The position numbers and the translations under genes are program-made. A DNA stretch of 64,000 nt from Leptobrachium leishanense (taxonomy: Eukaryota > Chordata > Amphibia > Anura > Megophryidae), in contig CM019063.1 of assembly GCA_009667805.1 (NCBI GenBank), positions 58,264,881-58,328,880 of the forward strand, read 5' to 3'. The notes under the pieces are model-generated. The model did no database searches and had not been told where the DNA came from. It was given only the letters and a program-made list of their open reading frames with translations. This document shows positions 1-10,324 of the stretch, piece by piece; position 1 is the first letter of the stretch, and each line of letters begins with the position of its first letter.

Positions 1-348
1 TACGCGATAGCGGTCATACGATGCGCATTGTCGTCCGTGATTTTGTACGGATCATCAATAAAACCCTTTTTGCGTCTGGACGTTATGTTGGCCGGACATT
101 AGCAGCGTCTGACGTCTCCCAATCACGCACACACGCCGCTATGTGGCCGCAGCGCACTCTGTACGTCAGTACTAGCGGTTTGACGTTCTGGAAAAAATGC
201 GTTCGTTTGCCACTTGCGTTGCACGGACGAACTTTCGTGCGGCCGTTCTTCGTATGTTCCCCGGCATTGGACGTCATTTGCTGCTAGCACGGCCGTGATT
301 TCGTGCGGCTAAACGCACGTTAAAACTGCTTTCGTCTGACCTTAGCCT
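1..348. repeat. MITE copy R1a (right part only)
   Basis: This GC-rich, CpG-rich segment is cut by the window start. It matches 1,664-2,101 along most of its length, including the shared stretches around the TCTGACGTCTCC block and the final TCTGACC(T/C)TAGCCT end. The short ORFs on both strands are by-products of the repeat and are not coding. It is a nonautonomous DNA-transposon-like repeat; the superfamily is not determined. Confidence 0.6.
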
Positions 349-469
349 AACATGGAGTATCAGAGGTCAGCTCAAATTGTTAGCTATTTCATGCTCTGTG
401 TTAAACCCCTTCACTTCTGCGATCATGTTTATACGGTTAGTGGCAGCATTGATTTAATTTATTTCACAG
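349..469. other. No recognised feature
   Basis: Spacer between two repeats. I see no coding signal or structured element. Confidence 0.5.
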
Positions 470-782
470 CCCACTTCAATTTACCCCTTAGTGACCGGGC
501 GGTTTTACTATTGTCTGTCCGAAAGTACCCACTGCTGTTCTTACATTTCTGCACTGTTTGTGTTTAGCACAAAGTTTCCTCTTACTCATTTATGGAACCC
601 ACACATATTATACATAGTTCTTCTCGCCATTGAATGGACTTTCGAAAGATACCATTATTTACATCATATCGTATAATTTACTACCAAAAATTGAAATATG
701 ATGAAAAAATTGAAAAAAAAACAAAACACACTTTTTCTAAATTTAATCCCCAAAATCCACAACTGCCAAAAAAGATCCCGGC
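470..782 (+). repeat. Interspersed repeat R2, copy 1
   Basis: A second copy lies in inverse orientation at about 14,985-15,235. The two share an AT-rich 3' half and a block around ACTATTGTCTGTCCGAAAGT. Both copies translate to similar short peptides in one frame, but only because the DNA is repeated; neither has a codon-like substitution pattern I can defend. Its left edge resembles the CCCC..AGTGA edges of the TTAA-flanked MITEs in this window. Confidence 0.5.
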
Positions 783-783
783 T

Positions 784-1100
784 AAGGCTGGGGTCAGACG
801 AGCGGTAGTAAGAGTGGAAGGAATTTCCGTGAGAGTGGACGTTCCTTCCACTCAATGCCTGTCTGGCCGCCTCGCCGAGCGCAGTTAGTGCGCTCAGCCC
901 TGCAGGGCTCAATCCTCCTATGGAGGATCGCGCTTTGCAGCCCCGTCAACGCGCATCCTATCGCTTTGATGGAGAGGCTTGCTGCACGGACACAGCAAGG
1001 CCGCTGTTGCATGCACAATTCGCGCGTGCGCAACAGCATGTGGCCAGCCCCGTCGCAGCATCACAATACAGGCACACCTAGTAAGCTCGTTTGACACTGG
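784..1100. repeat. GC-rich MITE remnant
   Basis: It begins with AAGGCTGGGGTCAGACGAGC, which resembles the TIR of the element at 1,664-2,101 (AAGGCTAGGGACAGA). The interior is GC- and CpG-rich and unlike that copy. The right end is not defined. Confidence 0.35.
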
Positions 1101-1140
1101 TCTAAATAGATTCGATAGGTGTGTATAGGGAGGGAGGGGG

Positions 1141-1231
1141 GTTAAAGGACCATGACGTACATAGTACACCTTGGTGCTTAAGGGGAATTTTCCCCAGGAC
1201 GTACTAAGTCAGTGGTCTTTAAGGTGTTAAA
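1141..1231. repeat. TTAA-bounded MITE remnant
   Basis: A short module flanked by TTAA, with AAAGGACCATGACGTACA on the left and a CAGGACGTAC..GGTCTTTAAGG inverse on the right. A related module lies at 60,683-60,776. It is probably a decayed piggyBac/Kolobok-type MITE. Confidence 0.35.
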
Positions 1232-1662
1232 TAAGCATGCATGCTGTATTGTTCTCTGTTCACAATGTCTCGTTTGCATATGTGGAAATCCATCTCCAGT
1301 TATATGAGCGTTCACTATAAAACATTAATGATAAACTGGTAAAACAAAGCCTGGCGTGCCCTCGATTAGTCCATTAAACATCAGATATCTAGATTGCATA
1401 ATTGCACAGTAAGAAAGCAACATTTTTTTCTCCCATTAACTATATGTCAGCATGTATGCCATGAGCAAGTTCTAAATGTATCACAAAACAAGCGCTAGCT
1501 TCTACGTTTAGCTAATGAGAGCTGCTGTTTATAGGTTGGTTTGAAAGTGCATGAGTTATTTTGTTTATAAGCCTTAAACATGTTTTGAATTATTCACAAA
1601 ATTGCCAGCGAAATGCGTTGTCCCTTGAGAGATTTAAAAAAACATTTGAAAATGGTAGCCCT
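1232..1662. other. No recognised feature
   Basis: AT-rich sequence. No ORF of interest and no repeat that I can pair within the window. Confidence 0.5.
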
Positions 1663-1663
1663 A

Positions 1664-2101
1664 AGGCTAGGGACAGATGAGCGCATTTTCTGCGGCCACC
1701 GTCAAAATGTACGTCGATGCGTGCGCACGCATTTTTTCACGGAATACGCTTAAGTGGTCAGACGATGCGCAATTCTGGACGTATTTCATGACGATGGGGT
1801 GAAAAGAAGTCTAGGGAAATCCGGCTGTTTGAACGTTATGTTGGCCGCACACTAGCAGCGTCTGACATCTCCTAATCACGCACACACGCTGCTATGCGGC
1901 CGCAGCGCACTCTGTACGTCAGTACCAGCGGTTTAACGTTCTCGAAAAAATGCGTTCATTTTCCACTTGCGTTGCGCGGCCGGACTTTTGTGCGACCGTA
2001 CTTCATATATTGGCCGTCATTGCCCGTCATCTGCTGCTAGTGCGGCCGTGATTATGTGCGCCAGAACGCGCGTTCGCACTGCCTCAGTCTGACCCTAGCC
2101 T
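1664..2101. mobile_element. MITE R1b with TIRs
   Basis: The ends are inverted repeats, AAGGCTAGGGACAGA on the left against TCTGACCCTAGCCT on the right. The interior matches the repeat at 1-348. It encodes no transposase and is about 440 bp, so it is a nonautonomous element. No clear target-site duplication is visible, so the superfamily is left open. Confidence 0.6.
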
Positions 2102-2112
2102 CAACCTCACTG

Positions 2113-2640
2113 TAACAAAAGAGCAAATAGATTACTGCTGTATTACAGCAGCCAGGGAAATGGCAGAATACAGAAAGAGCTCTGGAGTCACTCACTGCTG
2201 TACAAGGTAAGAGTCAGGGGTTATAATGAGTGAAAATCCCTGTACAGTACAGATACAAGGTATTACTGTCATTTCCATACACAGGCATTATGCAGCACAT
2301 ACAGATATTGGTATTTTTTGGAAGCTGCATTGCTAATAATCTCATTATGATCGCCACAAATCATCAAAAGTAGGAGATCTGGACATTTTTATCTTTATCA
2401 CAGTTAATGTATCTTTTCAGGTCTTTTCTGCCTGCATGATGATAATGCAGACCCCATTTGAAATTGTGTAAAATAAAGGACACCACCTAGAGCTCAGAAG
2501 CTTACATTTCAACAATATTTCTCTAAAGGATAAACGAATACATGAAAAATTAAAAAGGAGCTAATTAACATTATTTAAATTTTTGAACTATCATAAAATA
2601 ACAATTTCTGTGCGAAACCTCTATTTTATCCCATACTTAA
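2113..2640 (+). repeat. Old interspersed repeat R3, uninterrupted copy
   Basis: This noncoding repeat is found again at 30,612-34,610, where it is broken into four pieces by later insertions. The shared landmarks, in order, are a CTGTACAGTACAGATACAAG block, CTCATTATGATCGCC, AGGAGATCT, TTTTCTGCCTGYATGAT, GGACACC, and TTACATTTCAACAATATTTC. This uninterrupted copy supplies the pre-insertion sequence used to place those insertions. Confidence 0.75.
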
Positions 2641-4149
2641 TTGTTAACTTTCTGTCCCATGTTTCAAATAAATGTTATAAATTTTTTTTCAACAAAATGG
2701 CTTGGAAGTAAAGAGGTTAATAATAATCAAGGTGACAGAGAAGAAATGTTTTGTGCTTCTGATGAGCTCCATTGTCATCTTATAAATGATGTAATGGATG
2801 AAGCACATTGAAGCTTCCATTTATTTTGGAGATTCTTCACTCTTTCATCTTGCATTATCTTTCAAGTAATGTATCACAATCCTCTATAGAAGTTATTTAT
2901 AGAAGGGAATAATACCATAAGTCATAGAAATTGCCAAAGGTCATGTGAGTTTGTCCATAGTGAAGCTGCTTGATAGTGATACGTTGTATCAGTGCGATGC
3001 TTTGTTGTAGGAGTATCTCACATAAGAGAGATTGGGTGATTATAGGACTTTATGGACACTCTAAAAAGGTTCATGTGAGTTCACATTGAATAGCTGCATC
3101 AAGACCTGTAGAACACCGTCCTTCCCTGTTAAAGACTGTGATGCAAAGGATCAGGAGATATACAAGGGGTTATTCAATAAGAGCCAAACTTGCTACCACA
3201 TTTCTCCACAGGGAACACATTAATCCTGCTTTACAAAGGTGTGAAAAATGGAATTTGGATGTGCTAATGAGTGCTTTACAATGCAAAGGTGAGATAACTT
3301 GATTTGGGGTGTGGAAGGGTTAAAGAGATACTATATTAAAAAATGGAGTTCCCTCTTTTTGCAACAAATAATAGAGCGGAGGCTGCTGACATTCTTTGCC
3401 CAATTATTTTTTCTTTATACCTTTTCGGGTTTTTCTAATTCACCTTTTGTCCCTCGCTGGATCCTGCTCCTCCTCTTCTTCTCAGGGACTCCCGAACCCG
3501 GAAGTCTCTAAACCTTGTCTGCGCAGTCTGTACTCCAACATTAGTTGCACAGCGTAAGAACCGCATATTGCACAGCACTATGGGACTTGTACACTTTACG
3601 TACGCAAGTTTCAAAGCGCCGGCGCAGATCGATGGATCAGAGCTGTGTGCGCATGTGCAGATCCATTCCATCGCTACCTCTCTGAGACTGCTTGCTAACG
3701 TGGGTGTTCTCAGAGAGGGTGATGTTGGCACGCTGTCTTTGTGCCGATGTCACTGCTGACTGACGAAATAGTGGGTGCTAGGGGAACTCTACTTATCCTG
3801 ACCACTTTGAAAGTGGTCAGGATGCCGCCACCCCCCCCCCCCATGCTTGGAACTGGCAGAAACACTGGGTGAAATTTGCTTCACCTCACTCAGCATTACC
3901 AGCAGCCGGGATTTTGATTTTCCTGGTTGCTAATCTCCAAATTGGTCATTATTGATGTCAGCACACTCTCACGACAGCGAGTGGTCTCAGAGTGGCAGCC
4001 GATGGATTGGACCTGCTTGTGCACCCAGCTCCGATCCATCATTCTGCGCAGGCACTAGAGAACTTGTGTACTGCGATACAGCCACTGCAGAGACCAGTTA
4101 AAAGTTTGAAGGCTTTTATTATAGTTCCCAGCAACAGTCACTAATCACT
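2641..4149. other. No recognised gene; possible decayed repeats
   Basis: AT-rich to about 3,290, then mixed. There is a poly-C run at about 3,828-3,842. Two loosely similar blocks around GATCCATTCC/GATCCATC (about 3,630-3,670 and 4,005-4,040) may be the arms of a decayed inverted-repeat element. No coding sequence is recognisable. Confidence 0.4.
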
Positions 4150-6122
4150 ACAACACTACGCTTATCTCTGCTCTAGACACTCTTGCTCCTCTTCGACTCT
4201 GTAAGGCCCCACGCCGCCAGCTTCAGCCCTGGCACACCCTCCAGACTCGCTACCTGCAAAGATGCTCCCGCACTGCAGAGCGTGCCTGGAGGAAATCCCG
4301 CTCTGAAGCTGATTTTGTTCACTTCAAGTTTATTCTCCGGTCATACACCTCTGCCCTCCACTTGGCCAAATAATCCTTCTCATCTCATATATCTACGCTG
4401 TCCTCCAACCCTAAAAGGCTCTTGGCCACCTTCAACACCCTCCTCTACCCACCTGCACCTCCCCCCTCAGCTGCCTTCAGCGCTCAAGACCTGGCAGACT
4501 ACTTCCTCAGTAAAACTTTAACTATCAGAAGCAACATCCCAACACAAGATAGTTATCTGCCACCTCCACTCCCAGAGGTCCCCTCTGCCACCCTCTGCCG
4601 CTTCCTCCCAGCCACTGAGGAGGAAGTCAATTCCTTATTGTCGTCCTCACATCTCACCACGTGCCCGCTCGACCCCATTCCCTCACATTTAATTCCTCCC
4701 CTCTCCTCCTCCCTCACCCCTGCTCTCACACACATCTTCAACCTATCTCTCTCCATTGGCTCCTTTCCATCCGCCTTCAAACACGCGCTAGTTACCCCTT
4801 TACTAAAGAAACCATCCCTAGACCCCAACTCTCCATCCAACTACCGCCCTGTATCCCTTCTTCCCTTCACATCAAAGCTCTTAGAAAAACTAGTCTTCAA
4901 CCACCACTCCCTCTTCCTGTCCTCCAATTCCCTACTTGACCCCCTGCAATCTGGCTTCTGTCCCCTACACTCAACTGAAACTGCCCTCACCAAAGTCACC
5001 AACGACCTCCTTAGCTGCTAAAAAACACGGCCACTATTCTATTCTCATCCTGCTTGACCTCTCGGCTGCTTTTGACACTGTTGACCACCCCCTCCTTCTA
5101 CAGACCCTCAACTCTCTGGGTCTCGGTGATACTGCACTCGCTTGGGTTGACTCCTATTTATCCAACAGGTCCTTCTGTGTGTCCTTTGCTGGTAACTCCT
5201 CCTCTTCATTGCCTCTATCTGTTGGTGTACCTCAAGGCTCTGTCCTTGGTCCTCTGCTCTTTTCCATCTACACCTCCTCCCTGGGCAAAATCATCAACAG
5301 TTTTGGCTTTAATTACCACCTCTACGCTGATGACACTCAGATCTACCTCTCTACCCCTGATCTCTCTCCCCCTGTCCATTCAAAAGTCAGTGACTGTTTA
5401 TCTGGCATCTCCTCCTGGATGGCCTCCCACCACCTAAAGATCAACATGTCAAAGACTGAGATCCTACTTATTCCTCCCCCCAATGCCTCCCCACCTCCTG
5501 ACTTCTCTATCAGGGTGGAGGGCATCACCATCTCCCCATCAAACCAAGTTCGCTGTCTTGGAGTTACACTTGACTCTGCTCTTTCCTTCATCCCCCACAT
5601 CAAGTCTCTTTCCTCCTCCTGCCGATACCAACTGCGTAATAGTTCCAGAATTCAGCCATTTCTTACTGCTGTCACCACAAAACAACTCATACACGCCCTG
5701 GTAATCTCCCGACTCGACTATTGCAATAATCTCTTATCTGGCCTCCCTCTGTCTCGCCTCTCCCCTCTACAATCCATCCTGAACGCCTCCGCCAGGCTAA
5801 TTCACCTCACCCGCCGCTCTGTCTCTGCCGCTCCCCATCCACTGCAGAATTAAGTTCAAAATCCTTATCCTTACCTACAAAACCCTCACTAACTCAGCTC
5901 CCCACTACCTGTCCTCACTAATTACCAAATACACCCCAGCCCGCTCCCTAAGGTCAAACAGTGACCTGCGCCTAGCTTCTACCCGCATCACCTCTTCCCA
6001 TGATAGACTGCAGGATTTCTCACGCGCAGCCCCCACTCTCTGGAACGCTCTCCCTCGTACTGTCAGACTTTCCCCTAACTTCTCTTCCTTCAAACGCTCC
6101 CTTAAATTAATAATAATAATAA
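4150..6122 (+). mobile_element. L2/CR1-group LINE, 5'-truncated
   Basis: A non-LTR retrotransposon of the Jockey superfamily with the endonuclease-RT linker, the reverse transcriptase and the post-RT region. The strand is strongly pyrimidine-rich, as is usual for this group. It ends in a TAA/ATA microsatellite tail (about 6,106-6,122) rather than poly-A. The apurinic endonuclease domain and 5' UTR are missing, which fits 5' truncation. Closest assignment is L2/Rex1-like; the clade was not tested by alignment. Confidence 0.8.
4152..6112 (+). pseudogene. L2-group reverse transcriptase (broken)
   Basis: The coding remnant is split over frames. The linker (RAWRKSRSEADF, about 4,285) and the RT N-terminal part (4,422-5,021) end in a stop just after [15 protein letters not shown]. 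The main RT block continues in another frame at about 5,031-5,853. Visible motifs are [27 protein letters not shown] (RT motif A), [16 protein letters not shown] (motif B) and YADDTQIY (catalytic motif C). The residues expected for metal binding are therefore present. A stop after HPLQN is followed by a frame-shifted C-terminus with the conserved WNALP near 6,050. The element is inactive. In life such an enzyme copies its own RNA at a nicked target. Confidence 0.85.
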
Positions 6123-6589
6123 CAGTTGCCTGAAACCCTACTCCTTCATTCGGAGTCTAACTAAACAAAGGTTCTTTTCTCTCATCCAATATACTGGGCG
6201 GCTAAGCTGCTTACCAGTCAAGACCATGAACAGGAAAATAAAGACTTTTCCTTCCCTCAGCAGTAAGGTTTTCTCCTCCTTTACTGGCCCCAGACAAATA
6301 CTGCCTTCCCAGGGAGAAGCAAACCGTGCTGTAAAGGCTGGGCAGTCTCAATAAGCAGGTAGCTGGGAACTAACCCTATACCGAAAGGGAAGATGGCTTT
6401 CTCGATCCTCCTGACAAACTGGTGATCTATCACCCTGTCACAGCACGTAAAGTGCAGAAGTCCATAGCGGTGTATGATTTGCCGTTCGTATGATAGGCAA
6501 GTTGCGTCGTAAAGATTCAGGGACTTCTGGGTCCGGTAAGTCCCTGACCTGAGGAGCAGCAGCTGTGGGCAGCGAGGGAGAAAAGATGA
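6123..6589. other. No recognised gene
   Basis: Sequence downstream of the LINE tail. A purine/pyrimidine-mixed stretch with no conserved coding signal. Confidence 0.4.
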
Positions 6590-6700
6590 GTAAAATCTTG
6601 CCATCTTGGAATATGCCCGCTGTGCCATCAGGAATGGAAAAACCTGCTCATTCAGTATATTCAGGAAGTCACATGACCTCATTGTTTTGCAGCTGAAACA
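6590..6700 (-). pseudogene. Tc1-type transposase fragment, copy 1
   Basis: The minus strand reads a short piece similar to the interior of the Tc1-like remnant at 25,100-25,600: the shared peptide region is [10 protein letters not shown] and the following AYSKMA segment, and the DNA similarity covers about 110 bp. It is too short to carry any catalytic residue. Confidence 0.5.
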
Positions 6701-8096
6701 TATTAATCACTGTAGTAATTATCCAATGGAAGGACCTATAGGCTTAGTTAAATCCAGAGGGGGGGGGGCTTTCTTTTTGACCAGGAAGTGTATTTTCCAT
6801 GACAGCCTTGGAGTCTCTTACCACGCTTTACATTGGTTAAACATCTCATAAAAGCTTGTGTTCTATCAGGTGACAGGGATGTACTGAGCCATCGCAGCAG
6901 ATCCCACCACTGAAAAAAGACGGGAGATGAAAATTATGGGATGGCAAAGTTTTCTCGTTCCACTTGACTGCCCCTTTCTTCACATACCAAGCCGATTAAA
7001 ACTGCTCATTATGTTTGACATTAGTCATAAATATTTCTATCAGATCTTTCAATTCTCACTACATAATCAGGAAAGGAGAACTCCAGGAAGCCAATCCTAC
7101 CATTATATTACTTATTGTGAATAAACTTTCTGGGCTCTTGATGTCTGATTGGATTTTGTAAGGGTGAGGGATCATAATTATAAATCGGCGTCTTTTTAAC
7201 TCGGCTCATTTTACATTTGAATTTTTCAAAGAGTTTGTTTCATTTATTTTAATAAAGCTTCATATATTTCCATGTCCCACATACAATATGATTTTCATAC
7301 CATGGCAGAATCCATTTCTATTTCGAGACGCTATCGTTTTTAATCCCATATTGATATTGAACAGAAATTATAATATTCAGCTTGGATAACTTCGATTTTC
7401 TTTTATAATTTTAACATACGCGGACCATCAACCACTTAGATACCGAATTATTATTTTTGATAATAAAAAAAAGATAAAAGCCATAATAATAATTGTAGAA
7501 TTAATTTGAAATGTTGGATGCATTACTTGCGCATAAATTACCATGAAACAAGTTTTTCTTTGTAGATTCAAATATTTAAATTTCAACTTTTGACATTTCA
7601 GTTTGTTCTGCAATAATTTCCCCAGGCTTTTTTTTGGCTAAAAAGAAGTAAAGGGTAAATTGTATTCTTAGTCTTGAAAGCAAAATTATTATGGTCAGTA
7701 ATTCTAAATGTAGCATTAAAACATAAATCATAGTTATATCAGAGTGATAATAAACTATACTTTTAGAAATTTTGTTAACTATCAGTAAGATCCCCCATTT
7801 GGCGCAGCAAATCTTTTCTACTTCTACAAATTAAATCTTAGCCCACTTCACTGCTTTGTGATTTTTCCATTAAACCAATGTCAGGAACCAGTGGCTTTAT
7901 GGAAAAATCACTTTGCAGTAGCCACAGAGTGAAAATGTGCTTGGAAATCTCAAAAGAACACTTTCATACTGTATGCATTATCTGACAAGCAGATGGCGCC
8001 ACCTGCTGGCCAGAAACAGCTACTACACCTCTATAATAAAACTTGAGCTCCGTTTTTCCTCTGTTTTAGCACCACAGTTGTCATGCAATAAACGAA
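6701..8096. other. No recognised feature
   Basis: Very AT-rich sequence (about 6,850-7,800) with no long ORF. A short block near 7,990-8,020 (GGCGCCACCTGCTGGCCA) resembles the CACC(T/A)CTGG motif inside the TTAA MITEs, so it may be a fragment of that family. Confidence 0.4.
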
Positions 8097-8191
8097 CAGG
8101 GTTATTCAAAGAGCTCCAAATTGCTGGCGAAAGGTAACCGAAAGCTGAAATTCAGCGTACGGTTACCTTTCCTGGCCTTTCGGCTATTCAG

Positions 8192-8968
8192 TGTCACGTT
8201 CCCACGTTCCAACCCTGTCTCCCTGCCCTCTGTATTCCTTATGTCTGTGTTTCCCTGTGCTGCTTTCCCTGACATGCAGCTCAGGGGTTAAGTTTATTGC
8301 TCGTTGAGCTTCTGCAGGTGATATGGGCTGATTACTCCCCTATATAAAGCCATGGGCCCATATCACCATGCTCTTGCATCCTGGTTCACTTCAGCTACAG
8401 ATTTGTTCCTGAGAGCTCCCTGTTATTCTGTCCTAGTTCTTTCTCAGTGTTTGCCCCTTGTCTGAGTTCTAGGTTTCTGATTGACTTCCTGGTATTGACC
8501 CTCTGGCCTGGCTGACGGATTTTCTCTGGTGCTATATCCCCGCTTTGGCTCAAGGTATACGTTTTGGTTTTGACCCCTGGCTTATTTATTGACCACTCTT
8601 CTGGACATCCCTAGCGGTTCTGTGCTTATCGTATTATATGTTGTGTATCCCTGTAGACCACGGCTTTAGTTTATTGAAGTCCTTCCCTGCAAGTTATTGA
8701 GTATATCTCCTTTAGGTGTCTGTGTTTTTCCCAGGACTCTGCACGGCTACAAGGTAACCTTTTCCATTAGTGCAGATTCGGCCACTCTAAGGACCGATCT
8801 ATCAGTATAGGGCTCCTTCGGTATTAGCCGCGCAGAGGTCCCCAGTGTCTGTGGTTTATTTCCTTATCCTGATTGTTGTGTCTCGCATCTCTGCATATAG
8901 CAGCTTTTCCTCTTACCTGGGCCCTACTTGGCGCATGCCAGGTACCGCCATAGTGGCTGAACGTGACA
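8192..8968. mobile_element. Probable solo LTR inside the TIR element
   Basis: The insertion starts TGTCACGTTC and ends GAACGTGACA, a perfect 10-bp inverted end with the TG..CA termini typical of LTRs. It is flanked by TTCAG on both sides (8,187-8,191 and 8,969-8,973), a 5-bp target duplication. The uninterrupted sequence is visible in the copy at about 37,510. A TATA-like TATATAAAG lies at about 8,341. No internal coding region remains. A MITE with a 5-bp duplication is the alternative reading. Confidence 0.65.
8341..8349 (+). promoter_or_regulatory. TATA-like box in the solo LTR
   Basis: TATATAAAG sits about 150 bp into the 777-bp LTR. This is the expected place for an LTR promoter if transcription runs rightward. 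It is a sequence match only. Confidence 0.35.
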
Positions 8969-9753
8969 TTCAGAGAGCAGGCAGTTTGCCAAATCCTGGC
9001 GAATTGCCTGCACATACGGTGCCTGTTCGGTGCCTGTTCGAGGGCAGTGAATTCCCCATAGAGAAGCAATGCTTTGTCTATTCAAGTGAACAAAATCCAG
9101 GAGTGAAAAGTTGCCGAATTGCCCTGCCATTCGGTGGTTTCATTTGACAAGTTTATTCAGGAAAATCCCATAGGCTTCAATGTTAAAAATATTCCCGTTT
9201 TAATGCGATATCTAATAAACCGTTTATTATAATATTCTGCTGTAAAGAGTCTCTTTAATTTTTGTTTTTTTTTAGGATCTTTTAAGCAATTTTTTTTTAA
9301 TCGTTTTTTTTCTTTTTTCTGTAACAGCCCTTTTTATTATCATTCATTGGATCTTATATGTAAATTCCAGACATTTTCGTTCAGTAGTTTCTTTGCAAAC
9401 AGCGTTTCACTTTCAAACATTCAAGCGTACTGTTTTTTTTTTCACTCCATTTGTCTGCGGTGTCGGCTTTTTCCGGCGGCTGCTCTGCGCTGTGATCGGC
9501 GGCTGCTCATGTTTCTCCGGCGTGTTCGGCGGGGTTAATCCAGATGTTTTTGTGGGTTTCAGAGTGCCTTCGTCGGGTTTTGCGGTGAGTTTTTGGCGGG
9601 TTTGCGACTTTTCCCTGCATTACGGCGGCCCTGTGGTTCTTGCTGAATTCACCGCAGGGTCGCCGAAATGGGATCGCCAAATCCCACCGAATTGAAGAGA
9701 ATGAAAAGGCACCGAACATGTGGTGACTTTTCGATTCTCTTTGAATAACCCTG

Positions 9754-10319
9754 ATAATTACTTTGCATTGCTCCAGAATTAGACCACATTGAGTATGAAC
9801 GATACTGGGGCACCAACATGTGCTTTAGAAGATCGAGTACACTCCATCTTGGTACTGAAGGGGCTATAGGTCTCAAAAATATTATTTAACCTCAGCATTT
9901 GGGAGCCTGCGTCTTTTTTCTTTTCACTTCAACAGGGATTGTGGCTCGAGATGGAAAAAAATGTACAAGTCGAACCTTTTTGAGTTAGTGGCGTGTTCGT
10001 TAATGTCAATGGCCACACTGGAATAGGAACCCATGTATTGAGGACTTCAGACCCCAAAGGGTATGCTTCAGCAGCTTACAACACTGTAAGTGGTATTGAA
10101 ATGGAAACAGGCTGTGAACTTTCGGTTTACTATGAGAAAGATGTGGTTTTCAAGCCATGTCCAATAAAATGAGGCTAAAAAGTCACGTCTTGAAAAAGAC
10201 ACTCTAATTCAGACACGGCCGAACTGAACGCCTGTCATATTCAGCTACGGGCAAATTTTGATGCTACAATATCAACCGCGTCTGAATTTTGGTGCCCGAT
10301 ATGAGCCAAAATCGATTGT
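9754..10319. other. No recognised feature
   Basis: Single-copy-looking sequence between a TIR element and the minisatellite. No coding signal. Confidence 0.45.
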
Positions 10320-10324
10320 CATTC

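Larger units (their letters stand above)
8097..9753. mobile_element. TIR element family A, copy 1 (split by an LTR)
   Basis: The ends are perfect 17-bp inverted repeats, CAGGGTTATTCAAAGAG. A second full copy lies at 37,427-38,330. Without the 777-bp LTR insertion at 8,192-8,968 and its 5-bp duplication, the two copies are about the same length (about 875 and 904 bp). No transposase is encoded, so it is a nonautonomous DNA transposon. No convincing target duplication is seen at this copy. Confidence 0.75.

Noticed and set aside
470..680. Conserved small protein shared with 15,046-15,264
   Set aside because: The peptide similarity follows from an inverted interspersed DNA repeat. Changes are not concentrated at third positions as far as I can see.
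8824..9147. ORFs of 68-100 codons at the LTR/TIR-element junction
   Set aside because: They cross the junction between the solo LTR and its host element, so they cannot be conserved genes.
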